DNA of 64,000 bases from Rubrivivax sp. (GTDB lineage Bacteria > Pseudomonadota > Gammaproteobacteria > Burkholderiales > Burkholderiaceae_C). The position numbers were made by a program, and so were the translations under genes. The stretch spans positions 551,263-615,262 of the forward strand of contig JADJHR010000005.1 of the NCBI GenBank assembly GCA_016707445.1, written 5' to 3'. Within the stretch, counting starts at the first letter, position 1, and each line of letters opens with the position of its first letter. The notes under the pieces were generated by a model. It was given only the letters and a program-made list of their open reading frames with translations, did not search any database and was not told the origin of the DNA. This document shows positions 35,696 through 44,925 of the stretch, one piece after another.

Positions 35696-38401
35696 ATGTC
35701 CGCAGTGCCGCAATCGGTACATGGCGCGGCCGCCAACGACGCCGACGCCCAGGAAACCCGCGAATGGCTCGATGCCCTGCGGGCCGTGATTGCCACCGAA
35801 GGCGAAGAACGGGCGCACTACCTGCTCGAACGCCTGATCGCGGAGGCCAGGCAAGCCGGCATCGACACACCGTACTCGGCGAACACCGACTACGTCAACA
35901 CGATCGAACCGAACGACGAAGAGCGCAGCCCCGGCAACCTCGAACTCGAAGGCCGTCTGCGCGCCTACATGCGCTGGAACGCGATGGCGATGGTGGTCAA
36001 GGCCAACCGCCTGCATCCCGCCGACGGCGGCGACCTGGGCGGCCACATCAGCAGCTTCCAGTCGCTGGCGCACATGCTGGCTGCGGGCTTCAACCATTTC
36101 TGGCATGCCGAAAGCGCCGACCATGGCGGTGACCTGCTGTACCTGCAGGGCCACAGCGCGCCCGGCATCTACGCGCGCGCCTTCATGGAAGGCCGGCTGA
36201 CCGAGGATCAACTGCTTCACTTCCGCCAGGAAGTCGGGGGCAGGGGGCTGTCGAGCTACCCGCACCCGAAGCTGATGCCCGAGTTCTGGCAGTTCCCCAC
36301 CGTGTCGATGGGCCTGGGGCCGCTGATGGCGATCTACCAGGCGCGATTCCTGAAGTACCTGCACGCGCGCGGCATTGCCGACACCGCCAAGCGCAAGGTC
36401 TGGGTGTTCTGCGGCGACGGCGAAATGGATGAGCCCGAGAGCCTGGGCGCGATCGGTCTGGCCGCGCGCGAGAAGCTCGACAACCTGGTCTTTGTCATCA
36501 ACTGCAACCTGCAGCGGCTGGATGGCCCGGTGCGTGGCAACGGCAAGATCGTGCAGGAACTCGAAGGCGAGTTCCGCGGCTCCAGCTGGAACGTGATCAA
36601 GCTGCTTTGGGGCAGCAACTGGGACCCGCTGCTGGCGCGCGACAAGGATGGCGCGCTGCGCCAGCTGATGATGGACACGCTGGACGGCGACTATCAGGCT
36701 TTCAAGGCCAACGACGGCGCCTTCGTGCGCAAGAACTTCTTCGGCCGCTCGCCGGCCGCGCTGGAGCTGGTCGCCAAGATGAGCGATGCCGACGTCTGGA
36801 GCCTGCGCCGCGGCGGCCACGATGCGGCCAAGGTCTATGCCGCCTTCCACCGCGCCAACAGCCACCAGGGCCAGCCGACCGTGCTGCTGGTCAAGACCGT
36901 CAAGGGCTACGGCATGGGCAAGGCCGGCGAGGGCAAGAACACGGCGCACCAGACCAAGAAGCTGGATGACGACGAAATCCGCTACATGCGCGATCGCTTC
37001 AACATCCCGATCCCCGACAGCGAGCTCGACAAGATCCCGTTCTACAAGCCGGCCGACGACACGCCCGAGATGCGCTACCTGCACGAGCGCCGCAAGGCGC
37101 TGGGCGGCTACCTGCCCAAGCGCCGCACCAAGGCCGACGAGAGCTTCACGGTGCCGGCGCTGGAGACCTTCAAGGCCGTGCTCGAACCCACGGCCGAAGG
37201 CCGCGAGATCAGCACCACGCAGGCCTATGTGCGCTTTCTGACCCAGCTGCTGCGCGACCAGGCGCTGGGCCCACGTGTGGTGCCGATCCTGGTCGACGAG
37301 GCGCGCACCTTCGGCATGGAAGGCCTGTTCCGCCAGATCGGCATCTACAACCCCGAGGGGCAGAAGTACACGCCGGTCGACAAGGACCAGGTGATGTACT
37401 ACCGCGAGGCCAAGAACGGCCAGATCCTGCAGGAAGGCATCAACGAGCCCGGTGGCATGGCCAGCTGGATCGCCGCGGCCACCAGCTACAGCACCAACAA
37501 CCGCATCATGGTGCCGTTCTACATCTACTACTCGATGTTCGGTTTCCAGCGCTTCGGTGATCTGGCCTGGGCAGCGGGTGACATGCAGGCGCGTGGTTTC
37601 CTGCTCGGCGGCACCAGCGGACGCACCACCTTGAACGGCGAAGGGCTGCAGCACGAGGACGGCCACAGCCACATCCAGGCCGGCCTGATCCCCAACTGCA
37701 TCAGCTACGACCCGACCTTTGCACACGAGGTCGGCGTGATCATCCATCACGGCCTGAAGCGCATGGTCGAGAAGCAGGACAACGTCTACTACTACATCAC
37801 GCTGCTCAACGAGAACTACCCGATGCCGGGCCTGAACCCCGGCACCGAGGAGCAGATCATCAAGGGCATGTACCTGCTGGAGGAAGGCGCGAAGAAGACC
37901 CCGCGCGTCAACCTGCTGGGCAGCGGCACCATCCTGCGCGAGAGCATCGCGGCGCGCAAACTGCTGGAAGCCGACTGGGGCGTGGCCGCCAACGTCTGGA
38001 GCTGCCCCAGCTTCAACGAGCTGGCGCGTGAGGGCCAGGATTGCGAACGCTGGAACCTGCTGCACCCCACGGCCGAGCCCCGCGTGCCCTTCGTTGCGCA
38101 GCAGCTGGGTGCGCACGCGGGCCCGGTGGTGGCCAGCACCGACTACATCAAGAGCTTCTGCGAGCAGATCCGTGCCTACATGCCCAAGGGCCGCGCCTAC
38201 CGGGTACTCGGCACCGACGGCTTCGGGCGCAGTGACTTCCGCAGCCGATTGCGCGAGCACTTCGAGATCAACCGCCACTACATCGTGGTGGCGGCGCTGA
38301 AGGGGCTGGCCGATGAAGGCACGGTGCCGGCGGCCAAGGTCGCCGAAGCGATCGCCAAGTACGCTCTGGATACCGACAAGATCAACCCCCTGTACGCCTG
38401 A
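35696..38401 (+). CDS. aceE: pyruvate dehydrogenase E1 component (homodimeric)
   Basis: A 901-residue homodimeric-type E1, the size expected for AceE. It decarboxylates pyruvate on thiamin diphosphate and acetylates the E2 lipoyl group. Visible are HPADGGDLGGHISSFQSLAH, the ThDP/Mg motif CGDGEMDEPESLGAIGLAAR ending in NLVFVINCNLQRLDGPVRGN, and the C-terminal PEGQKYTPVDKDQVMYYREA. An AAGGAGAC ribosome site precedes the ATG by about 6 nt. First gene of aceE-aceF-Ntn hydrolase-lpdA. A candidate operator lies just upstream. Its cofactor TPP is also sensed by the riboswitch at 22.3 kb. Confidence 0.97.
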   Translation: MSAVPQSVHGAAANDADAQETREWLDALRAVIATEGEERAHYLLERLIAEARQAGIDTPYSANTDYVNTIEPNDEERSPGNLELEGRLRAYMRWNAMAMVVKANRLHPADGGDLGGHISSFQSLAHMLAAGFNHFWHAESADHGGDLLYLQGHSAPGIYARAFMEGRLTEDQLLHFRQEVGGRGLSSYPHPKLMPEFWQFPTVSMGLGPLMAIYQARFLKYLHARGIADTAKRKVWVFCGDGEMDEPESLGAIGLAAREKLDNLVFVINCNLQRLDGPVRGNGKIVQELEGEFRGSSWNVIKLLWGSNWDPLLARDKDGALRQLMMDTLDGDYQAFKANDGAFVRKNFFGRSPAALELVAKMSDADVWSLRRGGHDAAKVYAAFHRANSHQGQPTVLLVKTVKGYGMGKAGEGKNTAHQTKKLDDDEIRYMRDRFNIPIPDSELDKIPFYKPADDTPEMRYLHERRKALGGYLPKRRTKADESFTVPALETFKAVLEPTAEGREISTTQAYVRFLTQLLRDQALGPRVVPILVDEARTFGMEGLFRQIGIYNPEGQKYTPVDKDQVMYYREAKNGQILQEGINEPGGMASWIAAATSYSTNNRIMVPFYIYYSMFGFQRFGDLAWAAGDMQARGFLLGGTSGRTTLNGEGLQHEDGHSHIQAGLIPNCISYDPTFAHEVGVIIHHGLKRMVEKQDNVYYYITLLNENYPMPGLNPGTEEQIIKGMYLLEEGAKKTPRVNLLGSGTILRESIAARKLLEADWGVAANVWSCPSFNELAREGQDCERWNLLHPTAEPRVPFVAQQLGAHAGPVVASTDYIKSFCEQIRAYMPKGRAYRVLGTDGFGRSDFRSRLREHFEINRHYIVVAALKGLADEGTVPAAKVAEAIAKYALDTDKINPLYA

Positions 38402-38460
38402 GCGCGTGCGCCGGGGGTCGCGGCCGCGGCCGCCGACCCCGATCGTGGAGACAACCCAAG

Positions 38461-40119
38461 ATGGCACTCGTGGAAGTGAAGGTCCCCGACATCGGTGACT
38501 TCGATGAAGTCGCGGTGATCGAACTGCTGGTCAAGCCAGGCGACACGGTGGCAGCCGAGCAGTCGCTGCTGACGGTGGAGTCGGACAAGGCATCGATGGA
38601 GATCCCGTCGTCGCATGCCGGCGTGCTGAAGTCACTGAAGGTCGCGCTCGGCGACAAGGTGCACGAAGGCAGCCTGATCGCGGTGCTCGAGGTGGCCGAG
38701 GTGGCCCATGCCGCCGCCACGGCCGCGGCACCGCCGACGCCGCAGCCCGCGGCCGCGCCGCCCACGGCACCCGCACCCGCCGCATCGGCAGTACCCGCGG
38801 CTTCAGCCTCCACTGTCGGCCCGATCGACGTGCTGGTGCCCGACATCGGTGACTTCGACGAGGTGGCCGTGATCGAGGTCTTCGTCAAGCCTGGTGACAG
38901 CATCAAGGTCGAGCAGAGTCTGATCACGGTCGAGAGCGACAAGGCGTCGATGGAGATTCCGTCATCGCATGCCGGCGTGGTGCAGGAGATGAAGGTCAAG
39001 GTCGGCGACAAGGTGGCCAGAGGCAGCCTCATCGCTGTTGTGCAAGGAGCCGCTGCCGCTGCGCCAGCCGCGACAGCACCTGCGGCCATCGAGCCTGCGC
39101 CTGCACCGGCTGCGCACGCTGCCGCGACGGCACCTGCGCCGACCAGTCCGGCGCCGGTGCCTGCGCATGAGCCGACGGCCGACCAGGGCAAGCTGCCGCA
39201 TGCATCGCCCACCATTCGGCGACTCGCGCGCGAACTGGGGGTGCCGCTGGTCGAAGTGACCGGGTCCGGGCCCAAAGGCCGCATCACGCAGGACGACCTG
39301 CAGGGCTTCGTCAAGCAGGTCATGAGCGGCGCGCTGCAGACCGTGGCCCAGAAGACCAAGGCACCAGCGGTGGCGGGCGGTGCCTTGCCGGGGCTGCTGC
39401 CCTGGCCGGTGGTCGACTTCGCCAAGTTCGGCCCGGTCGAGCGCCGGGACCTCTCGCGCATCAAGAAGATCAGCGGTGCCAACCTGCACCGCAACTGGGT
39501 GGTCATCCCGCACGTCACCAACCACGACGACGCCGACATCACCGAGCTGGAAGCCTTCCGCGTGCAGCTGAACAAGGAAAACGAGAAGAGCGGCGTCAAG
39601 GTCACGATGCTGGCCTTCCTGATCAAGGCCTGTGTTGCGGCGCTGAAGAAGTTCCCCGAGTTCAATGCCAGCCTGGATGGCGAGCAACTGGTGCTGAAGA
39701 ACTACTTCCACATCGGCTTTGCTGCCGACACGCCGAACGGCCTGATGGTCCCGGTGATCAAGGACGCCGACCAGAAGGGCGTGCTGCAGATCAGCCAGGA
39801 GATGGGCGAGCTGGCGAAGAAGGCGCGCGACGGCAAGCTGAGCCCGGCCGACATGAGCGGCGGCTGTTTCAGCATCAGCTCGCTGGGCGGCATCGGCGGA
39901 CGCTACTTCACGCCCATCATCAACGCCCCCGAAGTCTCGATCCTGGGCGTGTGCAAGAGCGCGATCGAGCCCAAGTGGGATGGCAAGGGCTTCCATCCGA
40001 GGCTGATGCTGCCGCTGTCGCTGAGCTGGGACCACCGTGTGATCGACGGTGCCTCCGCGGCCCGCTTCAACGCCTACCTGGGATCGATCCTGGCGGATTT
40101 CAGAAGGGTTCTTCTTTGA
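38461..40119 (+). CDS. aceF: pyruvate dehydrogenase E2 (dihydrolipoyl acetyltransferase)
   Basis: A 552-residue E2 with two lipoyl domains (about 1-78 and 120-196), each with the lipoyl Lys in VESDKASMEIPSSHAGV. They are linked by Ala/Pro-rich swinging arms. A peripheral subunit-binding domain follows (ASPTIRRLARELGVPLVEVT with GSGPKGRITQDDL). The acetyltransferase core ends with the catalytic LSWDHRVIDGASAARFNAYL (His and Asp). It transfers acetyl groups to CoA and forms the complex core. The gap to aceE is 59 nt. The two lipoyl domains are near-identical to each other and to that of LpdA, pointing to duplication within the operon. Confidence 0.97.
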   Translation: MALVEVKVPDIGDFDEVAVIELLVKPGDTVAAEQSLLTVESDKASMEIPSSHAGVLKSLKVALGDKVHEGSLIAVLEVAEVAHAAATAAAPPTPQPAAAPPTAPAPAASAVPAASASTVGPIDVLVPDIGDFDEVAVIEVFVKPGDSIKVEQSLITVESDKASMEIPSSHAGVVQEMKVKVGDKVARGSLIAVVQGAAAAAPAATAPAAIEPAPAPAAHAAATAPAPTSPAPVPAHEPTADQGKLPHASPTIRRLARELGVPLVEVTGSGPKGRITQDDLQGFVKQVMSGALQTVAQKTKAPAVAGGALPGLLPWPVVDFAKFGPVERRDLSRIKKISGANLHRNWVVIPHVTNHDDADITELEAFRVQLNKENEKSGVKVTMLAFLIKACVAALKKFPEFNASLDGEQLVLKNYFHIGFAADTPNGLMVPVIKDADQKGVLQISQEMGELAKKARDGKLSPADMSGGCFSISSLGGIGGRYFTPIINAPEVSILGVCKSAIEPKWDGKGFHPRLMLPLSLSWDHRVIDGASAARFNAYLGSILADFRRVLL

Positions 40120-40156
40120 GCGCCGCCCGACCGCCCGACCGCCTGTGGGTGCGCCA

Positions 40157-40729
40157 GTGAGCACGGTGGTGGTGGTGCGCAAAGGGCAGACGGTGGCCAT
40201 CGGATCGGATTCGCTGGTCACCTTCGGCGAGATGCGTCTGCCCGACGGCTACGAGGCCAATTCGAAGGTGTTCGAGATCGGTGGCTCGCTGATCGGCGCC
40301 GTCGGATCGACCGCGCATTTTCCGGTGCTGCGCCAGGCGCTGGGCAGCCTGACCAGCGACGAGCTGAAACTGGGCTCGCGCGACCAGGTGTTCGAAACCT
40401 TTCTGGCGCTGCACCCCAAGCTGAAGGAACGTTTCTTCCTGAACACCAAGGAACACGATTCCGACCCCTACGAAAGCAGCCAGTTCACGATCGTCATCGC
40501 CAACCAGCACGGCATCTTCGGCGTCGAGAGCTACCGCGAGGTGTTCGAGTTCGAGCGCTTCTGGGCCATCGGCTCGGGGCGGCGATTTGCGCTGGGTGCA
40601 ATGCACGCGGTGTACGACAAGGCGCGCACGGCACGCGAAGTGGCCGCGGCCGGCGTCGCCGCCGGCTGCGAGTTCGACACCAATTCGGCGGCCCCGCTGC
40701 GGCTGCAGACCTTGAAACTGAAACACTGA
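40157..40729 (+). CDS. HslV/proteasome-like Ntn hydrolase (betaproteobacterial proteasome homologue type)
   Basis: A 190-residue protein beginning at GTG with MSTVVVVRKGQTVAIGSDSL. After Met removal it aligns with HslV: Ser1 (Thr1 in HslV), an identical Arg7, Asp17 in GSDS, and a Lys at 36 in ANSKVFEIGGSLIGAVGSTA where HslV has Lys33 within a slightly shorter loop. The rest fits an alternating beta/alpha Ntn fold (FTIVIANQHGIFGVESY, FWAIGSGRRFALGAMHAVYD), including the GSG...A helix found in HslV. This resembles the self-compartmentalising proteasome homologue reported from betaproteobacteria (BPH). No ATPase partner such as hslU or clpX is adjacent. The gene sits 37 nt after aceF and its stop is 1 nt before lpdA, so it is part of the pyruvate dehydrogenase transcript. 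Target and activity are unknown. Confidence 0.75.
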   Translation: MSTVVVVRKGQTVAIGSDSLVTFGEMRLPDGYEANSKVFEIGGSLIGAVGSTAHFPVLRQALGSLTSDELKLGSRDQVFETFLALHPKLKERFFLNTKEHDSDPYESSQFTIVIANQHGIFGVESYREVFEFERFWAIGSGRRFALGAMHAVYDKARTAREVAAAGVAAGCEFDTNSAAPLRLQTLKLKH

Positions 40730-40730
40730 C

Positions 40731-42554
40731 ATGGCCCTCATCGACATCCTCGTACCCGACATCGGCGACTTCAAGGACGTGGCCGTCATCGAGCTGCTGG
40801 TCAAGCCCGGTGACAGCGTTGCGGCCGAACAGAGCCTGATCACGGTGGAAAGCGACAAGGCGTCGATGGAAATCCCGTCGTCGCATGGCGGCATGGTCAA
40901 GGACATCAAGCTCAAGATTGGCGACATCGTCAACCAGGGCAGCATGGTGCTGTCGCTGGAAGTCGCCGGCGCAGCGGCGTCCGCCGTGACGCCGACCCCT
41001 GCACCGGCAGCTGAAGCTGCACCGGCACCTGCACCTGCACCCACGCCCGCGACTGCGCCGACGTCGCCGCCGACCGCAGCAGGGCCCGCCCTGACCGCCT
41101 CGACTTTCGCCGGCACGGTCGACCTTGAATGCGACCTGCTGGTGCTGGGTGCCGGCCCGGGCGGCTATTCAGCGGCCTTCCGCGCCGCCGACCTCGGCCT
41201 GAAGACCGTGATCGTCGAGCGTTATGCGCAGCTGGGCGGCGTCTGCCTGAACGTAGGCTGCATCCCGAGCAAGGCGCTGCTGCACGTGGCCGCGGTGATG
41301 GACGAGGTGAGCCACTTTGCCGACCTGGGCGTGAGCTTCGGCAAGCCGAGCGTCGACGCGGGCAAGTTGCTGGCACACAAGAACAAGGTGGTGGGCAAGC
41401 TCACGGGTGGCCTGGCGGCGATGGCCAAGATGCGCAAGGTGACGGTGGTGCGCGGCTACGGCGCCTTTGCCGACCCGCACCATGTTGTGGTCGAAGAAAC
41501 CGGCGGCGACGGCCAGGCCAAGACCGGCAAGGCGCAGACCATTCGATTCAAGCAGTGCATCATCGCGGCCGGCTCGCAGGCCGTGCGGCTGCCCTTCCTG
41601 CCCGATGACGATCGCATCGTCGACAGCACCGGCGCCTTGCAGTTGCGCCAGCTGCCCCAGCGCATGCTGGTCATCGGCGGCGGCATCATCGGGCTGGAGA
41701 TGGGCACCGTGTATTCGACGCTCGGCGCCCGGCTCGACGTGGTGGAGATGCTGGACGGCCTGATGCAGGGCGCCGACCGCGACCTCGTCAAGGTCTGGCA
41801 GAAGTTGAACGCACCGCGTTTCGACAACATCCGGCTGAAGACCAAGACCGTGGGTGCGCAAGCCACAAGCGACGGCATCCGCGTCATGTTCGAGGGCCTG
41901 GACGGCAGCCACAGCGAGGGTCTCTACGACCTGGTGCTGCAGGCGGTGGGCCGCAGCCCCAACGGCAAGAAGATCGGTGCCGACAAGGCCGGCGTGGCCG
42001 TCACCGACCGCGGCTTCATCCCGGTGGACGTGCAGATGCGCACCAACGTGCCGCACATCTTCGCCATCGGCGACATCGTCGGCCAGCCGATGCTGGCGCA
42101 CAAGGCAGTGCACGAGGCGCACGTGGCTGCCGAAGTGGCTGCCGGTGACGACAAGGCCCGCTTCGACGCACGCGTGATCCCCAACGTGGCCTACACCGAC
42201 CCCGAGGTGGCCTGGGTCGGCCTGACCGAGGACGACGCCAAGGCCAAAGGCATCGCAGTCAAGAAGGGTCTGTTCCCGTGGACGGCGTCGGGCCGCGCCA
42301 TTGCCAACGGCCGCGACGAAGGCTTCACCAAGCTGCTGTTCGATGCTGCCGACCATCGCATCCTGGGTGGCGGCATCGTCGGCACGCATGCCGGCGACAT
42401 GATCGGCGAAGTGGCGCTGGCGATCGAGATGGGCGCCGACGCGGTCGACATCGGCAAGACCATTCACCCGCACCCGACGCTGGGCGAAAGCATCGGCCTG
42501 GCCGCTGAGGCGGCGCACGGCAGCTGCACCGACCTGCCGCCGCCGCGCCGCTAA
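40731..42554 (+). CDS. lpdA: dihydrolipoyl dehydrogenase with N-terminal lipoyl domain
   Basis: A 607-residue E3. An N-terminal lipoyl domain (1-78, Lys in VESDKASMEIPSSHGGM) and an Ala/Pro linker (to about 125) precede a standard flavoprotein. The flavoprotein has FAD-binding LLVLGAGPGGYSAAFRAADL, redox disulfide GGVCLNVGCIPSKALL, NAD-binding MLVIGGGIIGLEMGTVYSTL, GDIVGQPMLAHKAVHEAHVA and catalytic His-Glu in HPHPTLGESIGLAAE. It reoxidises the E2 dihydrolipoyl group, passing electrons to NAD. The lipoyl-E3 fusion is common in Neisseria and other betaproteobacteria. Last gene of the operon, with a hairpin terminator behind it. Confidence 0.97.
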   Translation: MALIDILVPDIGDFKDVAVIELLVKPGDSVAAEQSLITVESDKASMEIPSSHGGMVKDIKLKIGDIVNQGSMVLSLEVAGAAASAVTPTPAPAAEAAPAPAPAPTPATAPTSPPTAAGPALTASTFAGTVDLECDLLVLGAGPGGYSAAFRAADLGLKTVIVERYAQLGGVCLNVGCIPSKALLHVAAVMDEVSHFADLGVSFGKPSVDAGKLLAHKNKVVGKLTGGLAAMAKMRKVTVVRGYGAFADPHHVVVEETGGDGQAKTGKAQTIRFKQCIIAAGSQAVRLPFLPDDDRIVDSTGALQLRQLPQRMLVIGGGIIGLEMGTVYSTLGARLDVVEMLDGLMQGADRDLVKVWQKLNAPRFDNIRLKTKTVGAQATSDGIRVMFEGLDGSHSEGLYDLVLQAVGRSPNGKKIGADKAGVAVTDRGFIPVDVQMRTNVPHIFAIGDIVGQPMLAHKAVHEAHVAAEVAAGDDKARFDARVIPNVAYTDPEVAWVGLTEDDAKAKGIAVKKGLFPWTASGRAIANGRDEGFTKLLFDAADHRILGGGIVGTHAGDMIGEVALAIEMGADAVDIGKTIHPHPTLGESIGLAAEAAHGSCTDLPPPRR

Positions 42555-42603
42555 CCGCCGCGCAGAACCTGCAGCTCAAGTTTCGACGCCAGACTCCGAT
42601 GTG

Positions 42604-42637
42604 ATGGCATGGCGGCCCCGTCCGGGGCCGCTGCCAT
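42604..42637 (+). terminator. hairpin terminator of pyruvate dehydrogenase operon
   Basis: ATGGCA...TGCCAT encloses GCGGCCCC-GTCC-GGGGCCGC, giving a long GC-rich stem 50 nt after the lpdA stop. Only a weak T-run follows (ATCTTGC). Confidence 0.6.
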
Positions 42638-42655
42638 ATCTTGCATCGGCCCGCC

Positions 42656-44302
42656 ATGAGCTTGGGACTTCGTGTGGTGACGCTGGGCGTCATCGGGGTG
42701 CTCGTCGCCGGTTTGGCGCAGGCCGGTTGGTTCGGCCTGCTGCTGGTCGATCCGCTGAGCGGCACTGCCCCCGGAGCAGCCTGGACATCCTGGATGCCCA
42801 TGGTCGTGCAAGGCGCGCTGACGCTGGTACTGGCGGCGGCCGTGGGCTGGCAGATCCGACGCTCGCTGCAGCCGCTGCCACGCAGCCTGGCCTTGCTGCA
42901 ACAGCAGGTCGATGCCCTGGAGCAAGGCCGCTTCGTGATCGTCGAGGATCCGCCGCTGGCCGCTGCGGTGCCGCTCGCACGCAGCCTGAACGCCGCCGTG
43001 CGGCGCATGCAATCGGCACTCGACGGCAGCGGGCCCAGCCTGGGCGCACAGGCGCTGCGTCGAACGGCGCGCACCGATCCCTACACCGGGCTCGACAGCC
43101 GCTACACCTTCCTGCGGCACCTGACCGAGCGTTTGTCGCACCGCAGCGAGCCCGAGTGCGCCGTGCTGCTGCTGCGCCTGCTGCCGCCGCCGACATGCGG
43201 GCAGGGCGAACCGGCTGCGTCCGCTGCCCAAGGCCTGGGCGACTTGAGCGAGCTGCTGCGCGTGTATGCGAAACAGGTGCAGGGCGCCTTCGTCGGTCGG
43301 CTGGGCGACAACGACTTCGGTCTGTGCCTGCCGGCACATGGGGTGATCGCCGAAACGGCGGCCAGCCTGGTGGCTGCCGTAAGCGCCGCGTCGCGGCCGC
43401 TGCGCTGCGCCGTCGGCGGTGCCGACCACCTGAGTGGCGTTTCACTGGGCAGTGCGCTGGCGCTGCTGGACATGGCCGCCGCGCGCGCCGAGTCGCTCGG
43501 CCCGGGTCGCATTGAATGCCGATCGGCGCGCAATGGCGGGCCACCCGAGGCCATCGATGCCCAGGGCCGGCGCGCCATGGTCGACGCGCTGCGTGAGGGC
43601 CGCGTTGCACTGGGCGCCTTTCCCGTGCTCGATCGGCACGGACACGTGCTGCACCTGGAATGCCCGCTGCGGGTGCAGGTGCGGCCCGGCGCGGAATTCG
43701 AAGCAGCCGCGCGCTGGATGCCGGTGGCCCTGCGCTATCGATTGATGACGCAGATCGACCTGGCGGGGCTGGAACTGGCGCTGTCCGCCTGTCAGGCGGA
43801 TGGCCAGGCGCGCTGCATCCACGTCGCAGCCGAGTCGCTGGCCACGGCCGGTTTCGTCAGCGCGGTGCGCTCGCGCCTGGAGGCAGCACCCGAAGCGGCG
43901 GCGCGGCTGTGGATCGAGATCGCCGAGGTCTCGTTCGAGCGCCTGCCACCCCGCCTGCGCAACGCCGGCACCGTGTGGCGCCGCTGCGGTGCCCGCGTGG
44001 GCATCGAACATGCCGGTGCGGCACTGCGTGGCCTGGTCCGGTTGGGCGAGCTCGACCTCGACTACGTCAAGCTCGACGCCAGCTTCGTGCAGGGTCTGGC
44101 TGCCGATGCCGAGCAGCGCCAGCGCGTGCGCGGCCTGGTCGCCCTGGTGCAGGAGATGGGTGCGCGTGTGATCGCCGAGGGTGCCGACGACGAGGCCGAT
44201 CTGGCGGCGCTGTGGGACCTGGGCTTCGACGGCGCGACCGGCCTGGCCGCAACGCGGCAGCACGACAGCGTCGCGACCGATCAGGCGATGTCGCCGATGT
44301 GA
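42656..44302 (+). CDS. membrane protein with degenerate GGDEF and EAL domains (LapD-like)
   Basis: A 548-residue protein. Two N-terminal transmembrane helices (about 7-31 and 48-66) bracket only about 17 residues. A HAMP-like stretch (LQPLPRSLALLQQQVDALEQ) leads into a GGDEF-like domain (DPYTGLDSRYTFLRHLTERL) whose active site reads GDNDF, and then an EAL-like domain. There the EAL motif is ECPL, the DDFG metal site is IEHAG, but KLDASFVQGL and VIAEGADDEADLAALWDLGF remain. Both enzymes are predicted inactive, so a c-di-GMP receptor role like LapD is possible. Unlike LapD, the periplasmic domain is nearly missing. No lapG gene is nearby. The 3' end overlaps the convergent Nudix gene by 22 nt. 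Confidence 0.85.
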   Translation: MSLGLRVVTLGVIGVLVAGLAQAGWFGLLLVDPLSGTAPGAAWTSWMPMVVQGALTLVLAAAVGWQIRRSLQPLPRSLALLQQQVDALEQGRFVIVEDPPLAAAVPLARSLNAAVRRMQSALDGSGPSLGAQALRRTARTDPYTGLDSRYTFLRHLTERLSHRSEPECAVLLLRLLPPPTCGQGEPAASAAQGLGDLSELLRVYAKQVQGAFVGRLGDNDFGLCLPAHGVIAETAASLVAAVSAASRPLRCAVGGADHLSGVSLGSALALLDMAAARAESLGPGRIECRSARNGGPPEAIDAQGRRAMVDALREGRVALGAFPVLDRHGHVLHLECPLRVQVRPGAEFEAAARWMPVALRYRLMTQIDLAGLELALSACQADGQARCIHVAAESLATAGFVSAVRSRLEAAPEAAARLWIEIAEVSFERLPPRLRNAGTVWRRCGARVGIEHAGAALRGLVRLGELDLDYVKLDASFVQGLAADAEQRQRVRGLVALVQEMGARVIAEGADDEADLAALWDLGFDGATGLAATRQHDSVATDQAMSPM

Positions 44303-44826
44303 AAGCCGAAGCGGCCGCTCTTGCGGTCGGCGAAGAAATGTTCCAGCGTCTGCCGCACGGTGCGAAAGGCGATCTCATCCCAGGGAATCTCGTGTTCGCG
44401 GAACAGCTGAGCCTCGATGGTTTCGGGGCCGGGCGCCAATCCTGTGTCGAGCATGCGAGCGAGGTAGAACAGGTGCAGCTGACCGGCGCGCACGACATTG
44501 AACAGGCTGAACAGGTTTTCGAGCTCGATGTGCGCCCCGGCCTCTTCGTCGGTCTCGCGGCGGGCACCGTCGGCCGTGCTTTCGCCCAGTTCGAGAAAAC
44601 CCGCCGGCAGCGTCCACAGGCCGCGGCGCGGTTCGATGTTGCGCCGACACAGCAGCACCTGGTCCTGCCACACCGGCACGGTGCCGACCACGTTGATCGG
44701 GTTCTCGTAGTGGATCTCGCCGCAGGCGCTGCAGACCGCACGCTCTCGGTTGTCGTCGGCCGGAATCACGTACTGGACAGCGACACCGCAGACACGGCAA
44801 TGCTTGATGCGGCGGGGCACGAACAT
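44281..44826 (-). CDS. Nudix hydrolase with N-terminal zinc ribbon
   Basis: A 181-residue Nudix protein. Two Cys pairs (KHCRVCG and AVCSACGEIHYENP) form an N-terminal zinc ribbon as in NudC-type enzymes. The Nudix box is complete: GFLELGESTADGARRETDEE followed by AGAHI. Pyrophosphatase activity on a nucleoside diphosphate derivative is expected. It lacks the large N-terminal domain of NudC (NADH pyrophosphatase), so the substrate is open. Cytosolic; convergent with the EAL-like gene. Confidence 0.9.
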   Translation of the reverse strand: MFVPRRIKHCRVCGVAVQYVIPADDNRERAVCSACGEIHYENPINVVGTVPVWQDQVLLCRRNIEPRRGLWTLPAGFLELGESTADGARRETDEEAGAHIELENLFSLFNVVRAGQLHLFYLARMLDTGLAPGPETIEAQLFREHEIPWDEIAFRTVRQTLEHFFADRKSGRFGFHIGDIA

Positions 44827-44925
44827 GGGCCTGCAGTGTAGCGGGCAGGTCGCATGGCATCATGCGGCGCTGCCGGCTGCCGGAGTGCGAGAACCGCTCG
44901 CGTGGCAAGGCCGCAAGGAATCGAC

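Noticed and set aside
35606..38467. A 953-codon open frame on the strand opposite aceE
   Set aside because: It is a GC-codon shadow. Its protein is His/Gln/Val/Arg-rich without domains, while the sense strand encodes a full AceE.
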